NCBI GenBank assembly: GCA_014549065.1
Contig: JACDOX010000015.1
Span: forward strand, 9,094,837 to 9,158,836
Source of the DNA: Cardinalis cardinalis
Taxonomy: Eukaryota; Chordata; Aves; Passeriformes; Cardinalidae
DNA: 64,000 nt
Direction: 5' to 3'
How positions within the stretch are numbered: position 1 is the first letter of the stretch; each line of letters begins with the position of its first letter. The position numbers were made by a program, and so were the translations under genes. Shown piece by piece: positions 61,001-64,000 of this stretch. Below the pieces are notes generated by a model. That model did no database searches. It worked only from the letters and a program-made list of their open reading frames with translations, and was not told the DNA's origin.

Positions 61001-64000
61001 CTCATGGCTTGCTAGAAGTCCTGGAGCAGGCTGGACAGGAGACNTAGCTTTGGTTTGCTGCTGCTGTTCCCGGGATGCTAAAGCTAGACAGCCCTAGGAT
61101 GGCAGGGTGTCAATGCTGTTAACCCCAAAGTGAGAGCAGTACAGTCCTCTTCAGCAGGAATGTGATAGCCATGACAAGGGGCAAACATGCTCTGGGGAGT
61201 TTGATACATAAATAGAACTCAATTGGTTTGCATAGAAAATGCACTAAATAAAACACAAAAGTAGCAAATATTCAGTTGTGTGCCATACCCCACTGCAGTT
61301 GCTTTTGTTGTTACAAGAATAACCACAAGTCTCAGTCTGGACTAGGCACCGTTAGGCACTGCAGACACATCAGAACACTTGGGCTTTGATGTGAAGGGAC
61401 TGAAGTCTGCTTCAAACCACTGTTTTTCCCCCTTCCTTGCAAAGTGACTTGTCATGAATTCTTAGATCAGGAAAGATACCCGAAAAAGCTAAACTCCAAT
61501 GATCTGTGTGAGACAACATCACAATCTTAACTATCGTCAGACAGGCAAATCCTCTGAGACTGAACTACTGACATTACAGACACATACTAAAAGAAAAGCA
61601 AAAACTTTCAGNTTCCTGTTGCATTCCCAATCCTCACACACCCAGTGCTGATTATGCTCTTCACCTAAAGTTAGAGAGCTAAGCACAATGTGGGCATATT
61701 AACCTGGGGGTTGTGTCAGTGCTTGATTACCCCTGCAGATCCCCACATACAGATCTGCTCTGTGGAAGGAGCAGCAGCCACGCTGCTGGATGAGGGCACA
61801 GGCACAGCAGTGGGTTCTTGGAGCGCTGGTTCTGGCTACATCNATCTCCAGGTGACAGCCAGCACACAGCAGCTCAGTCTTCCTCATGACATTTGCAGTT
61901 TCCTAAAGAGCAAGAGTTGCAATCAATTTTTAAGGTTTTNAGCATTATGGTGACAGGGGCTTCCCATATCCTTTAAAGTGTATATACCTATGACATTTAC
62001 CCAGGGGACTGGAAAGTGTTTTTATCATTTTCATAATAATGCTAGAAGAGAGGGGATTGCCTGCAATTTCTTCGGTGTGTTTTTAATGGCATCTGCATGT
62101 GCACAACAATCTGCTATGCTTTGAATCACCTGCTAAAAATTATATAGTTTGGAAAATTAAGGGGAGAAGTGACNATTTCAGCATCAATCTGGTCTGACAC
62201 TCTTGCTACTGCAGCCACAAAATTGTGCTTAATGATGTCTTAATCTACATTCAGATTCAGCTTTATTTGTAATACAAGAAGCAGTCCTGTGAGAGGAAAG
62301 TTGAAGTAATAATTTTTTATATTATAATTTTTTTTGTTTGCTTAAGCATCTCTCTCCTGTGTTTCTTTGTTATCTAAACTTATGCTACACTTGCCTTCAG
62401 TGAAATCACTGAGTTCTCCTTTTCTGTGAGATGTCTTACTGTCACAAAACTTTTGAGTGCTTTTTCTAGCCTTTGGCTACTTCTATACTGGTTGTGTCAG
62501 CTGTGCCTACAGACAGACTTGTGGCTGCTGTGCTCTGTGGCCAGAGTGAGTTATGTCCATCCTGCTCTGAGGGGTCTGGGCTTGGAGAGAAGCCTAAATC
62601 CTCTTCCTCTGCCCTCAGCCTGAAGTTCCCNGAGAGCAACAAACTACAATGCACTTGGTGTGTGTGAGCAGTAGTGGCCCTGAGGAGTGGTTTTCTGGAG
62701 TGATTCTGTGGATGTTGAGGACCCCATCTTCCAAACCAAAGGCGTTTCAGGGAAGTGGGGGTGCTTCAGGCTAGCTTTAATGGGGTCCCATGGACTGTAT
62801 ACCCAGTTCATGTGAACTGCTCTGCAGGGTCACACTGCTTTAGGTTCACTGGAAGGGCACTCAGTTCATGCACTGCCAGACTGGTCTGTGACACAAACCT
62901 AACAGCAATAAATCAATGTGATCTGGAGGTCTGCCTCAACAACACAGTCCTGATTCAAGCACGCCAGTAGAGAGTAAGGCATTGAAACCAGAAACTAAGT
63001 AGATATTAGGGAGAAGTATAAGAAGATATTAGGAGCAAGAATCGGANACAAGCACTGCAAAATTCAGGGTCAAAGCCCCTGCACACGTGCTGATGTAACA
63101 AGTACCTGTTTGGTTGCCCACCCCAGCCCTCAGCATACTTGGCATGTAGNATCCGTTTTCTTGGACATTGCCTGTCTGCTCAGCTTCCCAGCCTTGAGCA
63201 GAAGGGGTCAAGCATTAGCTGGATCCCAGAGCAGCCTGTGTAAGTCAGGACAGGACTATCCCCCCAGGGCTATGTGGGACAGAACCCACCTCTCCGCATG
63301 TCCATGTCCTGTGCTGAGCACCATCNCTGCAGGAGCTTCTTGGTGCTCATCTTACCTACTAACTTTTAAAATAACAAAGGCAACCGTGAAAGAAACCAAT
63401 CTGCTGACTGGCCTTGCAGTCTTCCTGCCCTCAGCCTTGTCATCTGCATTCAGCTGGAGGAGCGACTGCTCCCCAGCCATTTATTCCTGGCAGCCCAGAG
63501 GGAATCAAGCCCACTGTGTTCCTCTGCCGCATCCAGCCTGGCTCTCACACAGCGTTCCCTTCCCGCTGCAGCCTGGAGCCTGCCAGGACAGGCTGGCAGT
63601 TGTAGGCAATGATGTCACCGAATGGGCAGGGCTTCTTTGCCACCGATAACATCTTAGCAGATGTCCTCCAAACGTGCTCACAGCTCTCACATTATAGCAT
63701 CTTTATTTTCCATCTACCTTTCACAGTCCCACCTTTTCAGCTAGAAAAGAAGTTACTCTTTGCTAAAGANTGTGTCCAAAACTGGAGAAGAGCTTTGGCC
63801 AGAGTTGTTTTAAGTGGTTTTGATTTATTGTTGGGCAGAAAAACTTTACATTTCAGTAAAACACCACTACTGAGATACTTCAAAGCATATAGGTACCAGA
63901 CTATCACTGAAAAAGTTAATGATTTTCCCTCGTTCATTTAACCTTTTCCAAAATAAAACAAGGGATCAAATAAGTTGCTACCCATTACCTATAATGGTAT
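58021..64000. other. Region upstream of AKT1, no gene recognised
   Basis: About 6 kb lie to the right of the promoter. I see no exon, RNA gene or transposon I can name in it. In human the next gene upstream of AKT1 is ZBTB42, but no BTB-domain or zinc-finger coding sequence is visible here. Open frames such as 63110-63649 (plus) and 59595-60020 (minus) have no recognisable domain and look like chance. Confidence 0.6.

Noticed and set aside
58021..64000. ZBTB42, the neighbour expected upstream of AKT1 from human gene order
   Set aside because: No BTB or zinc-finger coding sequence is visible in any frame; if synteny holds it lies beyond the right edge.

Overview
The window is nuclear DNA from a vertebrate, most likely a songbird. 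Its one gene is spread over long introns with vertebrate splice signals, and it has a GC-rich CpG-island promoter. The interspersed repeats are dominated by CR1 LINE fragments. One repeat at about 16.0 kb is a tRNA-Ile-derived SINE with a CR1-like tail, the type described from zebra finch (TguSINE1-like). Single ambiguous bases are scattered throughout, and there is one 105-base assembly gap.

The only protein-coding gene I can support is AKT1 (protein kinase B alpha), read on the minus strand, so it runs from right to left. A CpG-island promoter with a non-coding first exon lies at about 56.2-57.5 kb. Five coding exons follow at 50134-50179, 17934-18062, 11129-11240, 8224-8371 and 1614-1745. 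They splice in frame to give residues 1-189: the whole PH domain, the linker, and the start of the kinase domain including the glycine loop and the ATP-binding lysine K179. The rest of the kinase domain and the C-terminal hydrophobic motif lie beyond position 1.

The introns measure about 6.5 kb (intron 1), 32.1 kb (between the first and second coding exons), 6.7 kb, 2.8 kb and 6.5 kb. The intron at 1746-8223 is mostly filled by a 4.6 kb decayed LTR element with direct repeats of about 610 bp, probably an endogenous retrovirus, in the same orientation as AKT1. Other repeats are CR1 3' ends at 0.2, 35.7, 40.5, 42.4 and 57.6 kb, a CR1 reverse-transcriptase relic at 44.8-45.1 kb, a MIR-like ancient SINE relic at 33.8 kb, and several microsatellites.

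The 6.4 kb to the right of the promoter holds a CR1 fragment and otherwise no recognisable gene. I found no new multi-gene system. The items most worth checking are a 12-codon arginine-rich upstream ORF in the presumed first exon, a CpG-rich intronic segment at 23.5-23.9 kb that could be an alternative promoter, the sense-oriented LTR element, and a 92-bp block that is identical between its two otherwise diverged LTRs.
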